Assembly (NCBI GenBank): GCA_020628375.1
Contig: JAHDFD010000001.1
Location: forward strand, 1 to 64,000
DNA from: Chitinophagales bacterium
Lineage (GTDB): Bacteria > Bacteroidota > Bacteroidia > Chitinophagales > UBA2359
Reading direction: 5' to 3'
DNA length: 64,000 bases
In this document: positions 1-11,847 of the stretch, in pieces
How positions within the stretch are numbered: position 1 is the first letter of the stretch
Layout: the number at the start of each line of letters is the position of its first letter
Notes under the pieces: generated by a model
What the model was told of the DNA's origin: nothing
Databases searched by the model: none
The model's input: the letters and a program-made list of their open reading frames with translations, nothing else
Made by a program: the position numbers and the translations under genes

Positions 1-153
1 AAACTTAATAAATTCGCTCTCCTTTGTGTTTTTAAGCCATGCAACAAAGTCATTTTGCTTTGTTTTATGTGAGAATTAAGGAATTTTAGGAGGGCTGGGG
101 TGTTTCATAAAAACCAAGGTTTTTTTAAACCATTAAATCAACCCTCCCCCAAT

Positions 154-190
154 AAAAAAACCCTTAGTCATCAACTTCGACGACTAAGGG
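154..190 (-). terminator. Rho-independent terminator of rpoC
   Basis: Read on the minus strand, nine-base arms (161-169 with 182-190, CCCTTAGTC/GACTAAGGG) form a hairpin followed by seven T (154-160). It lies 30 bp past the rpoC stop and closes the whole tRNA-tuf-rpoBC cluster. Confidence 0.85.
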
Positions 191-220
191 ATTTAAAATA
201 TAAACTAATAAAATCAGCAA

Positions 221-3200
221 TTATTCCGCTGGCGGTACAGCATCATCTGCTGCCGGAGGCTTAGGTAAATCTAAAACCTCTAGATCAGTTACTATTCCAC
301 CATCAGCTACTAATTCATTCTTCGCCTGATTCAATCTATTGAATTCTTCCTGAGAACCTACCACAAAGTTCTGGAAACGCTTCTGTCCTGTTCCCGCAGG
401 AATTAAGTGTCCAACGATTACATTCTCTTTCAAACCATCTAAAGAATCTGATTTAGCCGCTATTGAAGCCTGACTCAATACTTTAGTTGTTTCCTGGAAT
501 GAAGCCGCAGAGATCCAGCTTTCTGTTCCTAACGATGCGCGGGTAATACCCTGTAACAGCGGCTTGAATGCCGCCGGAATAGCGTTTCTGAACTGAACTA
601 ACTTCAGGTCGTTTCTACGTAAGAAAGAATTTTCTTCTCTTAACTGACGTAAAGTAACGATCTGTCCTGCTTTGAACTTATTAGAATCTCCCGGATCTTC
701 AACAAACTTCTTATCAAAAATCTGATCATTTTCTTCAATTACAGAAAACTTCTGAACAGCCGTATTCTCTAAGAAACGAGTATCTCCCGGATCAACAATA
801 GTTACCTTATTCATCATCTGACGAACAATTACTTCGATGTGCTTATCGTTAATACGCACCCCTTGTAAGCGGTAAACCTCCTGAACTTCATTCACTATGT
901 ACTCCTGAACAGCAAAAGGCCCTTTGATCGCTAAAATATCAGCCGGAGTTGTTGCCCCATCCGATAATGGTGTTCCTGCACGAACGAAATCGCCGTCCTG
1001 TACAAGTATGTGCTTCGACAACGAAACCATGTACTTACGCTTGTTACCGTCTTTCGACTCAACAATGATCTCACGATTACCACGCTTGATCTTTCCGAAG
1101 TTACAAATACCATCAATCTCAGAAACAACCGCAGGATTACTTGGGTTACGCGCCTCGAATAACTCGGTTACACGAGGAAGACCACCCGTAATATCACTTA
1201 CTTTCGATGTTGCACGTGGTATCTTCACTAATACTGTTCCCGCTTTGATCTTCTCTTTGTCTTTAACCGCAATGTGCGCTCCTACCGGTAAGTTGTAGGT
1301 ACGGATCACTTCACTACTACTTGCTAAGATCTGAATTGCCGGAATCTTTGTTTTATTTCGCGACTCAACAATTACTTTCTCAGTATATCCGGTCTGATCA
1401 TCAGTTTCATCACGGTAGGTCTGACCTTCAATAATATTCTCAAATTGGATCTTTCCTTGATTCTCTGAAATGATAACCGCGTTATATGGATCCCACTTAC
1501 AGATCTTATCTCCTTTCTTAACCTCTTGTCCTTCTTTAACGAACAATTCAGCTCCATAAGGAATGTGGTTAGAGATCATCACACGCTTATCTTCCGGATT
1601 AATAATTCTAACCTCAGAAGTACGTCCGATCACAACTGTATTTTCAGTACCATCTTCCGCAGCCTGTTGTACCGTTTTCACTTCATCAAACTCTAATACA
1701 CCTTCGAACTTCGCCTCTAATGACGATTCGTTTGCAATATTCGATGCCACACCACCGACGTGGAATGTACGTAGTGTTAACTGTGTGCCCGGCTCACCGA
1801 TCGACTGTGCTGCCACAATACCAACCGCATCACCGATTTGTGCAGTTGTATTAGTTGCCAGGTGGCGACCATAACATTTTACACAAACACCTCTACGAGT
1901 TTCACAAGTCAATACCGAACGAATTTCCACATCTTCAACCGATGTTTCATTGTCGATAAACTCTGCCATTTCATCGCTGATCTCTTCACCTGCCTGAACC
2001 AATACTTCATTGGTAGCCGGATCAACAATATCATATAAAGAAGTTCTACCTTTAATTCTGTCTGCTAAAGGCACAACTACATCTTCATTATCTTTAATTG
2101 CTGAAGTTAAGATACCTCTTAAAGTACCACAATCTTCTTCAACAATAACTGCATCCTGAGCAACATCTACCAAACGACGAGTAAGGTAACCTGCATCGGC
2201 TGTTTTCAAAGCGGTATCTGCCAGACCTTTACGCGCACCGTGTGTAGAAATGAAGTACTCTAATACTGAAAGTCCTTCACGGAAATTAGAAAGAATCGGG
2301 TTCTCAATAATTTCAGGTCCTCCACCACCCGATTTTCTCGGTTTTGCCATCAATCCACGAATACCACCTAACTGACGAATCTGCTCACGCGATCCACGTG
2401 CACCTGAATGGTACATCATATATATGTTATTGAATCCTTGCTGATCCTCTTCTAACTTCTGCATCAAACTCTGCGTGATCTCACTGTTCGCTCTCGTCCA
2501 GATATCGATTACCTGATTATAACGCTCGTTATTGGTAATAAGACCCAACTCATAGTTCATGATTATTTCATCAACCTCAGTTTGTGCTTTTTCCAATAAT
2601 GATTGTTTGTTATCAGGCGAGAATAACTCTTTCATACTGAATGAAAGACCACCTTTGAACGACCAACCGAAGCCCATCGTTTTAATATCATCTAAAAACT
2701 TAACCGTGATTTTCACATCGGTTAATTTGATGATCTTAGCGATCACACCTTTCAATGCTTTCTTCGTCAACAACTCGTCAATGAATCCTACATTTTCAGG
2801 AACCACAGTATTGAACATAACACGTCCCGGAGTTGTTTCTATCGTTTGGAATTTCAAAGTACCATCTTCCTGACGCACATTCACACGTACTTTGATCATC
2901 GCGTGAAGATCCGCAGCTCCTTCATTGTAAGCAATTAATGCCTCTTCCGGAGAGTAGAAACTAAGTCCTTCACCTTTAACCTTTATTTCATCAGTTGATT
3001 TACGAACTTTAGTAATATAGTAAAGTCCAAGAATCATATCCTGAGAAGGTAGGGCAATCGGAGAACCATCCTGTGGGTTCAGAATATTATGAGACGATAA
3101 TAATAGAATTTGCGCCTCCAATATAGCTGCATTACTCAACGGTACGTGTACCGCCATTTGATCTCCATCAAAATCGGCGTTGAATGCCGAACAAACTAAC

Positions 3201-4594
3201 GGGTGTAATCGAATCGCTTTTCCTTCAACCAACTTTGGCTGGAACGATTGTATTGACAAACGGTGAAGCGTAGGAGCTCGGTTCAGCATGATCGGATGTC
3301 CTTTCAATACATTTTCAAGTATATCCCAGATAACCGGTGCCTTTCTATCTACTAATTTCTTAGCAACTTTTACCGTTTTACAGATTCCACGTTCTAATAA
3401 CTTACGTATAATGAACGGCTTGAAAAGTTCCGATGCCATTCCTTTAGGAATACCACATTCGTGCATTTTCAAATTCGGTCCTACAACGATTACCGAACGA
3501 CCAGAGTAATCAACACGTTTACCCAATAAGTTCTGACGGAAACGACCTTGTTTTCCTTTCAATACATCTGAAAGTGATTTCAAAGCACGTCCACCTTCTG
3601 CTTTTACAGCATTTGATTTACGCGAGTTATCGAATAATGAATCAACTGCTTCCTGAAGCATACGCTTTTCATTACGTAAAATTACTTCCGGTGCTTTAAT
3701 GTCGATCAAACGCTTCAAACGGTTATTTCTGATAATCACACGACGGTAAAGGTCATTCAGATCAGAACTTGCGAAACGACCACCATCTAATGGTACCAAT
3801 GGACGTAATTCCGGTGGAATAACCGGTAAGTATTCCACAACCATCCACTCCGGCTTGTTATCACGACTAGCATTTGCTGAACGGAAAGCTTCAACAACAC
3901 TTAAACGTTTTAACGCTTCTGATTTACGTTGCTGAGATGTTTCGTTAGCAGCCTGATAACGTAATTTATAAGCTAAATCGTCTAATTCGATTCTTCTTAA
4001 TAATTCACGTACTGCATCTGCTCCCATTAAAGCGATGAACTTATTCGGATCATCGTCTTCAAGGAATTTATTTTCTTCTGGAACTTGTTCCAGTAATTCG
4101 AAGTATTCTTCTTCTGTTAATAGCTGAAGTTTTTCTATTCCTTTTTCAGCCATTACTCCCGGTTGAACTACTGCGTAACGCTCGTAGTAAATAATATTTT
4201 CTAATTTCTTAGAAGACACCCCTAATAAATAACCAATTTTATTAGGTAACGATTTGAAATACCAGATATGTACTACAGGAACAACCAATTTAATGTGTCC
4301 CATGCGCTCACGACGTACCTTCTTTTCTGTTACTTCAACACCACATCTATCACAAATAATTCCTTTGTAACGAATACGCTTGTACTTTCCACAATAACAT
4401 TCGTAATCTTTCACCGGACCGAAAATACGCTCACAGAAAAGACCATCACGCTCTGGCTTGTAAGTACGATAATTGATCGTTTCAGGCTTTAGCACTTCAC
4501 CGTACGAACGCTCCAATATATTATCGGGCGAGGCAAGGCAAATCACGATAGACTTGAAATCCTGTTTGATTTTTTGTTCTTTTTTGAACGCCAT
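221..4594 (-). CDS. rpoC: DNA-directed RNA polymerase subunit beta'
   Basis: Largest catalytic subunit of RNA polymerase. The 1457-aa length fits the Bacteroidota form. Visible landmarks: the N-terminal zinc-binding cysteines in CYCGKYKR...CDRCG (about residues 66-83), the catalytic Mg-binding NADFDGD (about 471-477), and the second zinc site made by a Cys near 821 (EEDCGTLRG) and [11 protein letters not shown] near 895-904. The C-terminus is an acidic, Pro/Ala-rich tail. It follows rpoB with a 134-bp gap that contains an inverted repeat, and it is followed by a strong terminator, so it is the last gene of the operon. The start [10 protein letters not shown] is the only sensible one. No frame damage is seen. 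Confidence 0.99.
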   Translation of the reverse strand: MAFKKEQKIKQDFKSIVICLASPDNILERSYGEVLKPETINYRTYKPERDGLFCERIFGPVKDYECYCGKYKRIRYKGIICDRCGVEVTEKKVRRERMGHIKLVVPVVHIWYFKSLPNKIGYLLGVSSKKLENIIYYERYAVVQPGVMAEKGIEKLQLLTEEEYFELLEQVPEENKFLEDDDPNKFIALMGADAVRELLRRIELDDLAYKLRYQAANETSQQRKSEALKRLSVVEAFRSANASRDNKPEWMVVEYLPVIPPELRPLVPLDGGRFASSDLNDLYRRVIIRNNRLKRLIDIKAPEVILRNEKRMLQEAVDSLFDNSRKSNAVKAEGGRALKSLSDVLKGKQGRFRQNLLGKRVDYSGRSVIVVGPNLKMHECGIPKGMASELFKPFIIRKLLERGICKTVKVAKKLVDRKAPVIWDILENVLKGHPIMLNRAPTLHRLSIQSFQPKLVEGKAIRLHPLVCSAFNADFDGDQMAVHVPLSNAAILEAQILLLSSHNILNPQDGSPIALPSQDMILGLYYITKVRKSTDEIKVKGEGLSFYSPEEALIAYNEGAADLHAMIKVRVNVRQEDGTLKFQTIETTPGRVMFNTVVPENVGFIDELLTKKALKGVIAKIIKLTDVKITVKFLDDIKTMGFGWSFKGGLSFSMKELFSPDNKQSLLEKAQTEVDEIIMNYELGLITNNERYNQVIDIWTRANSEITQSLMQKLEEDQQGFNNIYMMYHSGARGSREQIRQLGGIRGLMAKPRKSGGGGPEIIENPILSNFREGLSVLEYFISTHGARKGLADTALKTADAGYLTRRLVDVAQDAVIVEEDCGTLRGILTSAIKDNEDVVVPLADRIKGRTSLYDIVDPATNEVLVQAGEEISDEMAEFIDNETSVEDVEIRSVLTCETRRGVCVKCYGRHLATNTTAQIGDAVGIVAAQSIGEPGTQLTLRTFHVGGVASNIANESSLEAKFEGVLEFDEVKTVQQAAEDGTENTVVIGRTSEVRIINPEDKRVMISNHIPYGAELFVKEGQEVKKGDKICKWDPYNAVIISENQGKIQFENIIEGQTYRDETDDQTGYTEKVIVESRNKTKIPAIQILASSSEVIRTYNLPVGAHIAVKDKEKIKAGTVLVKIPRATSKVSDITGGLPRVTELFEARNPSNPAVVSEIDGICNFGKIKRGNREIIVESKDGNKRKYMVSLSKHILVQDGDFVRAGTPLSDGATTPADILAIKGPFAVQEYIVNEVQEVYRLQGVRINDKHIEVIVRQMMNKVTIVDPGDTRFLENTAVQKFSVIEENDQIFDKKFVEDPGDSNKFKAGQIVTLRQLREENSFLRRNDLKLVQFRNAIPAAFKPLLQGITRASLGTESWISAASFQETTKVLSQASIAAKSDSLDGLKENVIVGHLIPAGTGQKRFQNFVVGSQEEFNRLNQAKNELVADGGIVTDLEVLDLPKPPAADDAVPPAE

Positions 4595-4614
4595 GTTATC
4601 TATTTTATGACCTT

Positions 4615-4683
4615 AGATGTTAGACTTTAGATTCGAGATCGAATTTTTCCAACCTTAAACCTATCGTCTAATGTCTAACATCT
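4615..4683. repeat. Inverted repeat in the rpoB-rpoC gap
   Basis: Perfect 11-bp arms AGATGTTAGAC (4615-4625) and GTCTAACATCT (4673-4683), with a further imperfect inner pairing. It occupies most of the gap between the two RNA polymerase genes. There is no T-run on the minus strand, so it is not a plain terminator; it could be an mRNA processing or stability element. Confidence 0.6.
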
Positions 4684-4728
4684 TGTTTAAAAAAGTTTCA
4701 TTAAAAAATTAGCTTACACTAATTAATA

Positions 4729-7700
4729 TTATTCAAAAACTACATCTAATGCCAAACCACGTAACTCGTGTAATAGTACATTAAATGACTCTGGTATATT
4801 TGGCTTAGGTAAGTTCTCACCTTTAACGATCGCTTCGTAGGTTTTAGAACGTCCTGAAATATCATCAGACTTCAGCGTTAGCATTTCCTGAAGGATATTC
4901 GCTGCACCGAACGCCTGTAAAGCCCACACTTCCATCTCACCAAAACGCTGACCACCAAATTGAGCTTTACCACCTAATGGTTGCTGCGTAATCAATGAGT
5001 AAGGTCCGATAGAACGCGCGTGCATTTTATCGTCGATCATGTGTGCTAATTTCAGCATGTAAATTACCCCAACAGTTACCGGCTGGAAGAAACGTTCTCC
5101 AGTTTCTCCATCGTATAAATAGGTAACCCCTAATGAAGGTAATCCAGCTTTAGAAACTTCACTTTCGATCTGTTCTACCGTTGCACCGTCGAAAATTGGT
5201 GTAGCATATTTAACACCCATTTCTTTTCCTGCCCAACCTAGTACCGTTTCATAAATCTGTCCGATATTCATACGCGATGGTACACCAAGTGGGTTCAGTA
5301 CAATATCAACTGAAGAACCATCTTCTAAGAAAGGCATATCTTCTTCACGTACAATACGTGCTACAATACCTTTATTTCCGTGGCGACCTGCCAGTTTATC
5401 TCCAACTTTCAGTTTACGTTTCTTAGCAACATATACTTTAGCTAGTTTCAATACACCCGCATTCAACTCATCACCAACACTAATATTGAATTTCTCACGC
5501 TTATACGCTCCGATCTCTTTATTTACCTCAAGGCTATAGTTGTGTAAACAAGTTTTAATGTCTGAATTCAATGCATCATCAGAAGTCCAACCGCTTCCAT
5601 TTATCGTTTGATAATCGAAACTATCTAAGATCTTCTTAGTGAACTTAGCTCCTTTAGCCAGAACTTCTGTTCCGTAAAGATCGTTAACACTATTCGACTT
5701 GCTTGTACCTAAGATCTCTGTTAGTTTATCAACTAATACATCTTTGATCTTCTTCAGGTTGATTCTGTGATCTTCTTCTAATTCACCGATCAGTTTTTTC
5801 TCGATTACTTTAGAATCTTTATCTTTCTTAGCACGAGCGAACAAGCGCTTACCAATTACTACACCTTTTACTGAAGGCTTAACACGTAATGAAGCATCTT
5901 TAACATCACCTGCTTTATCTCCGAATATCGCACGTAATAGTTTCTCTTCCGGTGTAGGATCAGATTCTCCTTTAGGTGTTATTTTTCCAATAATAATATC
6001 ACCTTCACGGATGTGTGCTCCAACGCGAATGATACCATTATCATCTAAATCACGCGTAGCTTCTTCGCTTACATTCGGAATATCGTTGGTTAACTCTTCT
6101 TCTCCTAACTTAGTATCACGTACATCGATCGTAAATTCTTCGATGTGTAAAGAAGTGAAAATATCATCTTTAACCACACGTTCTGAAATCACGATCGCAT
6201 CCTCGAAGTTATACCCTTTCCAAGGCATGAAAGCCACTTTCATGTTACGTCCAAGCGCTAATTCGCCGTTATCAGTTGCGTAACCTTCACAAAGAATTTG
6301 TCCTTTAGCTAATCGCTCACCTTTGCGAACAATAGGCTTCTGGTTAATACAAGTTCCCTGGTTTGTTTTATGGAATTTGGTTAAGTGATAAGTTTTAACA
6401 TCATCTTCAAAACTTACTAAACGCTCACGATCTGTTCTATCATAACGAATAACGATCTTGTTAGCATCTACATACTCAACAACTCCATCGCCTTCGGCAT
6501 TCAACAACATTCGTGAATCTTTAGCAACACGCTTTTCAATTCCTGTACCTACGATCGGTGCTTCAGGAATTAATAAAGGCACTGCCTGACGTTGCATGTT
6601 CGATCCCATCAAGGCACGGTTTGCATCATCATTTTCCAGGAAAGGAATCAATGAAGCAGATACCCCAACAATTTGGTTAGGAGCAACATCCAGATAGTTC
6701 AGTTCTGAAGGATTCAATATCGGGAATTCACCTTGTTGACGACCTTTTACTCTGTCGCTAGTAAAAGCTCCTTTTTCGTTCATCGGTGCACTCGCCTGAC
6801 CAATTGTGTAAAGGTCTTCTTCTTCAGCTGATAAATAATCAACTGCGCCTGAGCCTTCCATTTTTGCTTTTCCTTCTTCTACTTTACGGTAAGGTGTTTC
6901 AATGAATCCCATTTTATTCACCTTTGCGTGTACACACAAGGTTGAGATCAAACCAATGTTCGGTCCTTCTGGTGTTTCGATCGTACATAAACGACCGTAG
7001 TGCGAATAGTGAACATCACGTACCTCGAAACCTGCACGTTCACGAGATAAACCACCAGGTCCTAATGCAGAAATACGACGTTTGTGTGTAATTTCTGAAA
7101 GCGGGTTGGTCTGATCCAAGAATTGCGATAACTGACTTGTTCCGAAGAAAGAGTTAATTACCGAACTTAATGTTCTTGCATTGATCAGGTCAACCGGAGT
7201 GAATACCTCGTTATCACGAACATTCATTCTTTCACGGATCGTACGCGCCATACGTGCCAATCCTACTCCGAACTGAGCGTATAATTGCTCACCTACGGTT
7301 CTTACACGACGGTTACTCAAGTGATCAATATCATCGATCTCTGCTTTAGAGTTTACTAACATTACTAGATATTTTACGATCGTAATAATATCTACTTTGG
7401 TTAATACTCTTGTTTCTTCGTCAATCTCAAGATTCAATTTTTTATTGATCTTGTATCGCCCTACTTCACCCAGGTCATAACGACGATCAGAGAAGAACAT
7501 TTTATCGATAATACCTCTCGCTGTTTCCTCATCGGGTGCGTCGGTACCTCTTAATTGTTTATAAATCGCTTTTACTGCTTCAATTTCTGAATTGGCAGTA
7601 TCTTTTTGAAGCGTATTATATATAATAGCAAAATCTGCTGCAGTGTCTTCTTTCTGAAGGATAATCGTTTTAGCTTCTGAATCGATCACTAATTCAACAT

Positions 7701-8547
7701 TATCTTCATCTAAAACCACATCACGATCAAGGATAATTTCGTTTCTTTCGATCGATACTACTTCTCCAGTATCTTCATCCACGAAATCTTCTATCCATGT
7801 TCTCAAAACACGCGCAGCTAGTTTTCTACCTATGCTTTTCTTTAATGTTTTAGCACTTACTTCTATTTCTTCTGCCAAGTCGAAAAGATCTAGAATTGCT
7901 TTATCGGTATCGTAACCAATTGCTCTAAGCAATGTAGTTACAGGGAATTTTTTCTTACGGTCGATATAAGCAAACATCACATTATTGATGTCTGTTGCAA
8001 ATTCGATCCATGCTCCTTTGAAAGGAATTACACGTGCCGAAAATATTTTTGTTCCGTTCGGGTGATAAGACTGGCTGAAAAACACCCCCGGTGAACGGTG
8101 TAGCTGGGAAACAACCACACGTTCTGCACCATTAACAACGAAAGTACCTTTGGGCGTCATGTAAGGAATATTTCCTAAGAATACATCCTGTACGATCGTC
8201 TGGAAATCGATATGCTCTTCATCGTTACATGAAAGGCGTAATTTCGCTTTTAATGGAACACTGTAGGTTAATCCACGATCCATACACTCAACGATAGAGT
8301 ATCTAGGTGGGTCAACGTAGTAATCCAAAAATTCTAATACGAAAATATTTCTTGAATCGGTGATTGGAAAGTTCTCCATGAATACTTTGAACAAGCCTTC
8401 ATTGGTTCTATTTTCCGGTGTTGTTTCTAATTGAAAAAATTCCTGGAAGGATTTAACTTGAATTTCAAGTAAATTTGGATAATCTTCAAAGGATTTGATT
8501 CTTCCAAAATTAATTCGTTCTGTAGTAACAGGAACTGTTGAGCTCAT
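4729..8547 (-). CDS. rpoB: DNA-directed RNA polymerase subunit beta
   Basis: Second catalytic subunit of RNA polymerase, 1272 aa, the usual Bacteroidota length. The rifampicin-binding region is visible as [15 protein letters not shown] followed by [13 protein letters not shown], and is of the drug-sensitive type as far as can be read. The C-terminal clamp segment [20 protein letters not shown] is intact. It lies between rplL (214-bp gap with a hairpin) and rpoC. The start [17 protein letters not shown] is chosen because the conserved INFGRIK block follows directly. Confidence 0.99.
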   Translation of the reverse strand: MSSTVPVTTERINFGRIKSFEDYPNLLEIQVKSFQEFFQLETTPENRTNEGLFKVFMENFPITDSRNIFVLEFLDYYVDPPRYSIVECMDRGLTYSVPLKAKLRLSCNDEEHIDFQTIVQDVFLGNIPYMTPKGTFVVNGAERVVVSQLHRSPGVFFSQSYHPNGTKIFSARVIPFKGAWIEFATDINNVMFAYIDRKKKFPVTTLLRAIGYDTDKAILDLFDLAEEIEVSAKTLKKSIGRKLAARVLRTWIEDFVDEDTGEVVSIERNEIILDRDVVLDEDNVELVIDSEAKTIILQKEDTAADFAIIYNTLQKDTANSEIEAVKAIYKQLRGTDAPDEETARGIIDKMFFSDRRYDLGEVGRYKINKKLNLEIDEETRVLTKVDIITIVKYLVMLVNSKAEIDDIDHLSNRRVRTVGEQLYAQFGVGLARMARTIRERMNVRDNEVFTPVDLINARTLSSVINSFFGTSQLSQFLDQTNPLSEITHKRRISALGPGGLSRERAGFEVRDVHYSHYGRLCTIETPEGPNIGLISTLCVHAKVNKMGFIETPYRKVEEGKAKMEGSGAVDYLSAEEEDLYTIGQASAPMNEKGAFTSDRVKGRQQGEFPILNPSELNYLDVAPNQIVGVSASLIPFLENDDANRALMGSNMQRQAVPLLIPEAPIVGTGIEKRVAKDSRMLLNAEGDGVVEYVDANKIVIRYDRTDRERLVSFEDDVKTYHLTKFHKTNQGTCINQKPIVRKGERLAKGQILCEGYATDNGELALGRNMKVAFMPWKGYNFEDAIVISERVVKDDIFTSLHIEEFTIDVRDTKLGEEELTNDIPNVSEEATRDLDDNGIIRVGAHIREGDIIIGKITPKGESDPTPEEKLLRAIFGDKAGDVKDASLRVKPSVKGVVIGKRLFARAKKDKDSKVIEKKLIGELEEDHRINLKKIKDVLVDKLTEILGTSKSNSVNDLYGTEVLAKGAKFTKKILDSFDYQTINGSGWTSDDALNSDIKTCLHNYSLEVNKEIGAYKREKFNISVGDELNAGVLKLAKVYVAKKRKLKVGDKLAGRHGNKGIVARIVREEDMPFLEDGSSVDIVLNPLGVPSRMNIGQIYETVLGWAGKEMGVKYATPIFDGATVEQIESEVSKAGLPSLGVTYLYDGETGERFFQPVTVGVIYMLKLAHMIDDKMHARSIGPYSLITQQPLGGKAQFGGQRFGEMEVWALQAFGAANILQEMLTLKSDDISGRSKTYEAIVKGENLPKPNIPESFNVLLHELRGLALDVVFE

Positions 8548-8698
8548 AAACAGTTGTTATTTTGAAATGAAATAATTGCCGAAAGCCGACAATCAACGTT
8601 TAATAATGGTAAGTAGTATTGTTCTCTAAAATTGTTCCAATTAAGGAACGAAAGAACAGTTTTAAAAGTATATGTTAGTACATACGCTTAGAAATAGG

Positions 8699-8729
8699 AA
8701 AAAGGCATGAGACAAATTTGTCTCATACC
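8699..8729 (-). promoter_or_regulatory. Hairpin between rplL and rpoB, possible attenuator
   Basis: Near-perfect palindrome around ATGAGACAAATTTGTCTCAT (8707-8726), extended by GG/CC pairs. On the minus strand it is followed by five T (8699-8703). It sits about 35 bp past the rplL stop and about 150 bp ahead of rpoB, the position where Escherichia coli has a partial terminator that lowers rpoBC expression relative to the ribosomal genes. Function here is inferred from shape and position. Confidence 0.6.
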
Positions 8730-8762
8730 TTGCATTTTCACGTAGTTATAACGCTAAAAAGC

Positions 8763-9140
8763 TTACTTAAGTTCAACTTCTGCGCCAGCTTCTTCTAACT
8801 GAGCTTTAATTGCCTCAGCTTCTTCTTTAGAAACACCTTCTTTAACCGGACCAGGAGCACCATCAACGATAGCTTTTGCTTCTTTAAGTCCTAAGCTAGT
8901 AATAGATTTAACTGCTTTTACAACGTTTAGTTTACCTCCACCCGGAGAAACTAAGATCACGTCGAATTCAGTTTGCTCGGCAGCACCGCCACCGCCACCG
9001 CCGTCAGCAGGAACCATTACCGGAGCTGCAGCTGCAGCCGGCTCAATACCGTGTTCTTCTTTTAAAATTTCTGCTAGATCGTTAACTTCTTTAACTGTTA
9101 AGTTTACCAACGAATCTGCTAATGCTTTTAAATCAGCCAT
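8763..9140 (-). CDS. rplL: 50S ribosomal protein L7/L12
   Basis: Acidic stalk protein of the large ribosomal subunit that recruits translation GTPases. 125 aa: an N-terminal dimerization helix (residues 1-30), a flexible Ala/Gly-rich hinge (about 36-54, including a run of six Gly), and the conserved C-terminal domain with [20 protein letters not shown]. It directly follows rplJ, whose product anchors it to the ribosome, with a 45-bp gap. The six-Gly hinge is a Bacteroidota-like variation and not damage. Confidence 0.98.
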   Translation of the reverse strand: MADLKALADSLVNLTVKEVNDLAEILKEEHGIEPAAAAAPVMVPADGGGGGGAAEQTEFDVILVSPGGGKLNVVKAVKSITSLGLKEAKAIVDGAPGPVKEGVSKEEAEAIKAQLEEAGAEVELK

Positions 9141-9185
9141 TTTGAATCTTTTTATAAGTTAATTAATGAATATTTTATTTAAAAA

Positions 9186-9704
9186 TTACCCGCGTTCTTC
9201 CAATGCTTTTACCAAGCCAGCAATGGTATTGCCACCTGATTGTAAAGCACTGATAAGGTTTTTCGCCGGTGATTGTAACAAGCCAATAACTTCTCCCAAC
9301 AACTCTTCTTTCGATTTAAGTTTAGAAAGAGCTTCGATCTGATCGTCTCCCATGAAAACATCACTATCGATAAACGCTGCTTTTAAAACAGGTCTGTCGT
9401 TGTCTTCACGAAAATTTTTCAAAGCGCGAGCTGGAACGTTTGCTACATCAGCAAACATAATTGAAGTAGGTCCTGCAAGTGCGTCATAAACGCCTTCAAA
9501 ATCTCCTTCGGCTTGTTCTAACGCTTTTTTAATAAGCGTGTTCTTAGCTACTTTGTATTCTATGTTATGCTCAAAGCATAATGCACGAAACTTATTAACC
9601 TTTTCTACAGTCAGGGTTGAAGCATCTGTAATGTAGAAGTTCTTGAATGAATTGAACTTTTCGGTAAGTTTCTCTACTTCTTGAAATTTCTGTTCTTTCG
9701 TCAT
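9186..9704 (-). CDS. rplJ: 50S ribosomal protein L10
   Basis: Base of the ribosomal stalk; binds 23S rRNA through its N-terminal domain and L7/L12 dimers through its C-terminal helix. 172 aa, normal length. The N-terminal block reads YKVAKNTLIKKALEQ, typical for L10. It starts one base after the rplA stop, so rplA and rplJ are very probably translationally coupled. In many bacteria L10 represses its own mRNA; no separate leader is possible here because the gap is only a base. Confidence 0.98.
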   Translation of the reverse strand: MTKEQKFQEVEKLTEKFNSFKNFYITDASTLTVEKVNKFRALCFEHNIEYKVAKNTLIKKALEQAEGDFEGVYDALAGPTSIMFADVANVPARALKNFREDNDRPVLKAAFIDSDVFMGDDQIEALSKLKSKEELLGEVIGLLQSPAKNLISALQSGGNTIAGLVKALEERG

Positions 9705-9706
9705 AA

Positions 9707-10405
9707 TTACGCCCCTTTAACTGTTTTTACATCAATCGAAATACCCGGACTCATAGTACTAGCCATGCTAATACCTCTGAAGTAAGCACCTTTAGCAGAT
9801 GAAGGTTTCATTTTCGATAATGTAGTTAATAATTCACTTGCGTTACCTTCAATTTGTTCAGGAGTAAAGCTGACACGACCAATTGAAGCATGTATCTGAC
9901 CATTTTTGTCGACACGGAAAGAGATCTTTCCCTTTTTTACTTCAGCAACAGCATTGGCAATGTCCATAGTAATAGTTCCTGTTTTCGGGTTAGGCATTAA
10001 TCCTCTTGGTCCGAGAATACGTCCTAACTGTCCAACTTTAGCCATTACATTAGGCGTAGCGATCATCACATCAAAGTCGGTCCATCCGCCTTTGATCTTA
10101 TCTACCATTTCATCAAGCCCTACAAAATCGGCACCAGCCTCTTTTGCTTCGGCCTCTTTATCGGCAGAACAAATTACAACTACTTTTTTGGTTTTTCCTG
10201 TTCCGTGGGGAAGCGATACAGTTCCTCTGATTGCCTGATCAGCTTTACGCGGATCGACTCCCAGACGAATATGTAAATCAACGGAAGCATTGAAGTTAGC
10301 TACATTCACTTCTTTCACTAAAGCAGATGCTTCGGAAAGTGAATACAAGGTATTTTTATCAACCTTAGCGTTAGCCTCTTTACGCTTTTTGGTAAGTTTA
10401 GCCAT
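9707..10405 (-). CDS. rplA: 50S ribosomal protein L1
   Basis: Binds 23S rRNA at the L1 stalk next to the E site. 232 aa, usual length. The signature region is seen as [20 protein letters not shown] followed by [11 protein letters not shown] (about residues 115-145). It lies 86 bp after rplK and one base before rplJ in the usual rplK-rplA-rplJ-rplL order. In other bacteria L1 represses the rplKA mRNA; no such site was identified here. Confidence 0.98.
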   Translation of the reverse strand: MAKLTKKRKEANAKVDKNTLYSLSEASALVKEVNVANFNASVDLHIRLGVDPRKADQAIRGTVSLPHGTGKTKKVVVICSADKEAEAKEAGADFVGLDEMVDKIKGGWTDFDVMIATPNVMAKVGQLGRILGPRGLMPNPKTGTITMDIANAVAEVKKGKISFRVDKNGQIHASIGRVSFTPEQIEGNASELLTTLSKMKPSSAKGAYFRGISMASTMSPGISIDVKTVKGA

Positions 10406-10491
10406 ATTATTTTTAGGTTCTAACGTTAAAAAATTAACTCCCTAGAATTTTGAGCACTTATGCTCTTACTTAATCTAAGAATTCTTCGCAA

Positions 10492-10947
10492 TTACTCAGC
10501 AGATTCAGTCTCCCAAGGAGGAGTACCTGACACTAATAAGCCCATGCTTCTTGCAGTACCGGCAATCATTTTCATTGCAGATTCTACTTTAAAAGCGTTC
10601 AGGTCGGTCATTTTATACTCGGCGATTGCTTTCACATCGTCCCAGGTAACAGAGCCTACTTTATCACGATTTGGTTCAGATGAACCTTTTTTAAGTTTTG
10701 CTTTTTCTAATAAAAGCACTGGTGCCGGGGTTGTCTTTATTATAAAAGAGAAAGATTTATCAGTAAATACTGTAATCTCAACCGGTACCACTTGTCCTTG
10801 CATTTCCTGCGTACGCGCATTGAACTGCTTGCAAAAGTCCATAATATTGACTCCTTTCGCACCCAGTGCAGGACCAACAGGAGGTGACGGGTTCGCCTGT
10901 CCACCTTTTACCTGTAATTTTATAAAGCCATCAACTTCTCTAGCCAT
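10492..10947 (-). CDS. rplK: 50S ribosomal protein L11
   Basis: Part of the GTPase-associated centre and the target of thiopeptides; needed for stringent-response activation in many bacteria. 151 aa. The Pro-rich N-terminal stretch [20 protein letters not shown] and the C-terminal rRNA-binding domain ending in GTARSMGL are clear. It starts two bases after the nusG stop. The C-terminus has a short tail, [13 protein letters not shown], slightly longer than in Escherichia coli. Confidence 0.98.
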   Translation of the reverse strand: MAREVDGFIKLQVKGGQANPSPPVGPALGAKGVNIMDFCKQFNARTQEMQGQVVPVEITVFTDKSFSFIIKTTPAPVLLLEKAKLKKGSSEPNRDKVGSVTWDDVKAIAEYKMTDLNAFKVESAMKMIAGTARSMGLLVSGTPPWETESAE

Positions 10948-10949
10948 AG

Positions 10950-11501
10950 TTAAGCTATTTTTTCTACTTGCATGAAGTTTAATTCCACAGGCGTTCTTCG
11001 CCCAAATATCTTAACGATTACTTTCAGTTTCTTCTTTTCTTCATAGATCTCCTCTATCAAGCCATCGAAGTCATTGAAAGGCCCATCGGTAATTTTAATT
11101 GTTTCTCCAACAACAAAAGGTTCGCTCATTGTATCTGAAGCTTCTTTAGCTTCATCAATTTTACCGAGCATTTTGTTTGCTTCGTCGTCTCTCATTGCAA
11201 TTGGGTTCATTTTTCCAATGAAACCGATTACACCGGTATAAGAACGAAAAGCCTGAATTTTATCTGCATCCAAACATCCTTCGAGTGCTTGAACGAAAAT
11301 ATATCCCGGATACATATTTCGATCTTTTTTCACTCTTTTTCCAGCACGTTGCTGAAATACCGTTTGGGTTGGAACAATTAATTGTGGAATTATTTCAGTC
11401 CATTTAGACCGAGTTATCTCAGAGATTAGGTAGCCACTCAATTTTCTTTCCTGACCACTAATAACCCTGAGGGTGTACCATTTATATTGTTTATCACTCA
11501 T
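10950..11501 (-). CDS. nusG: Transcription termination/antitermination protein NusG
   Basis: RNA-polymerase-binding elongation factor that couples transcription to Rho or ribosomes. 183 aa from the chosen start [14 protein letters not shown] longer in-frame reading up to 11600 exists but would overlap secE by 83 bp and adds a non-conserved stretch, so it is rejected. The N-terminal NGN domain contains [12 protein letters not shown] and PGYIFV; the C-terminal KOW motif is at [18 protein letters not shown] (about residues 127-144). It lies 16 bp after secE, as in most bacteria. Confidence 0.97.
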   Translation of the reverse strand: MSDKQYKWYTLRVISGQERKLSGYLISEITRSKWTEIIPQLIVPTQTVFQQRAGKRVKKDRNMYPGYIFVQALEGCLDADKIQAFRSYTGVIGFIGKMNPIAMRDDEANKMLGKIDEAKEASDTMSEPFVVGETIKITDGPFNDFDGLIEEIYEEKKKLKVIVKIFGRRTPVELNFMQVEKIA

Positions 11502-11517
11502 GTTTACTCTAAATAAT

Positions 11518-11748
11518 TTAAGAGAACATTCCAAATAAACGATAAACGTAATATAGAATTCCTTTAAAAAGGCTTCCACTTGGGTTCGACCCCACAACAA
11601 AATCCATTAATGCAATAGTTAAAGCAAAAATGATAGAGGCAACGACTACCAATATAGAAGTACTTTGTAATTCCTTCCATGTTGGCCAGGTTACTTTATA
11701 TAGCAACTCTTCGTACGACTCTTGTACATAACTCTTTATATTCTCCAT
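11518..11748 (-). CDS. secE: Preprotein translocase subunit SecE
   Basis: Small essential subunit of the SecYEG channel in the inner membrane. 76 aa from MENIKSYVQE; an upstream in-frame ATG at 11766 is rejected because it would run into the 3' end of tRNA-Trp (ends at 11764). The conserved amphipathic region YEELLYKVTWPTWKELQ is followed by one transmembrane helix (about residues 31-51) and a second hydrophobic stretch near the C-terminus (LFKGILYYVYRLFGMF). Position between tRNA-Trp and nusG is canonical. Confidence 0.97.
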   Translation of the reverse strand: MENIKSYVQESYEELLYKVTWPTWKELQSTSILVVVASIIFALTIALMDFVVGSNPSGSLFKGILYYVYRLFGMFS

Positions 11749-11763
11749 GAGACTGAAATGAAA

Positions 11764-11836
11764 CACGGGCTGCAGGGCTCGAACCTACGACCTTCGGTTT
11801 TGGAGACCGATGCTCTACCAACTGAGCTAAGCCCGT
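11764..11836 (-). tRNA. trnW: tRNA-Trp (CCA)
   Basis: Seventy-three bases fold into a cloverleaf: acceptor arms ACGGGCT/AGCCCGT, D-arm GCTC/GAGC, anticodon loop CTCCAAA with anticodon CCA, and T-loop TTCGAGC. The CCA end is not encoded, as is usual in this phylum. It lies between tuf and secE, the standard place for trnW. Confidence 0.97.
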
Positions 11837-11847
11837 TAATTTAATTA

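Noticed and set aside
1..150. Small hairpins (AACAAAG/CTTTGTT near 43-64; AAAAACC/GGTTTTT near 109-123) considered as further terminators or an RNA gene.
   Set aside because: Short, AT-rich and without a gene in view to which they could belong.
924..1298. Plus-strand open frames inside rpoC and rpoB (also 1563-1874, 2559-2873, 6011-6283).
   Set aside because: Shadows of two highly conserved essential genes; no independent evidence.
11502..11600. N-terminal extension of nusG.
   Set aside because: Overlaps the secE coding region and is not conserved; the inner start gives a normal NusG.
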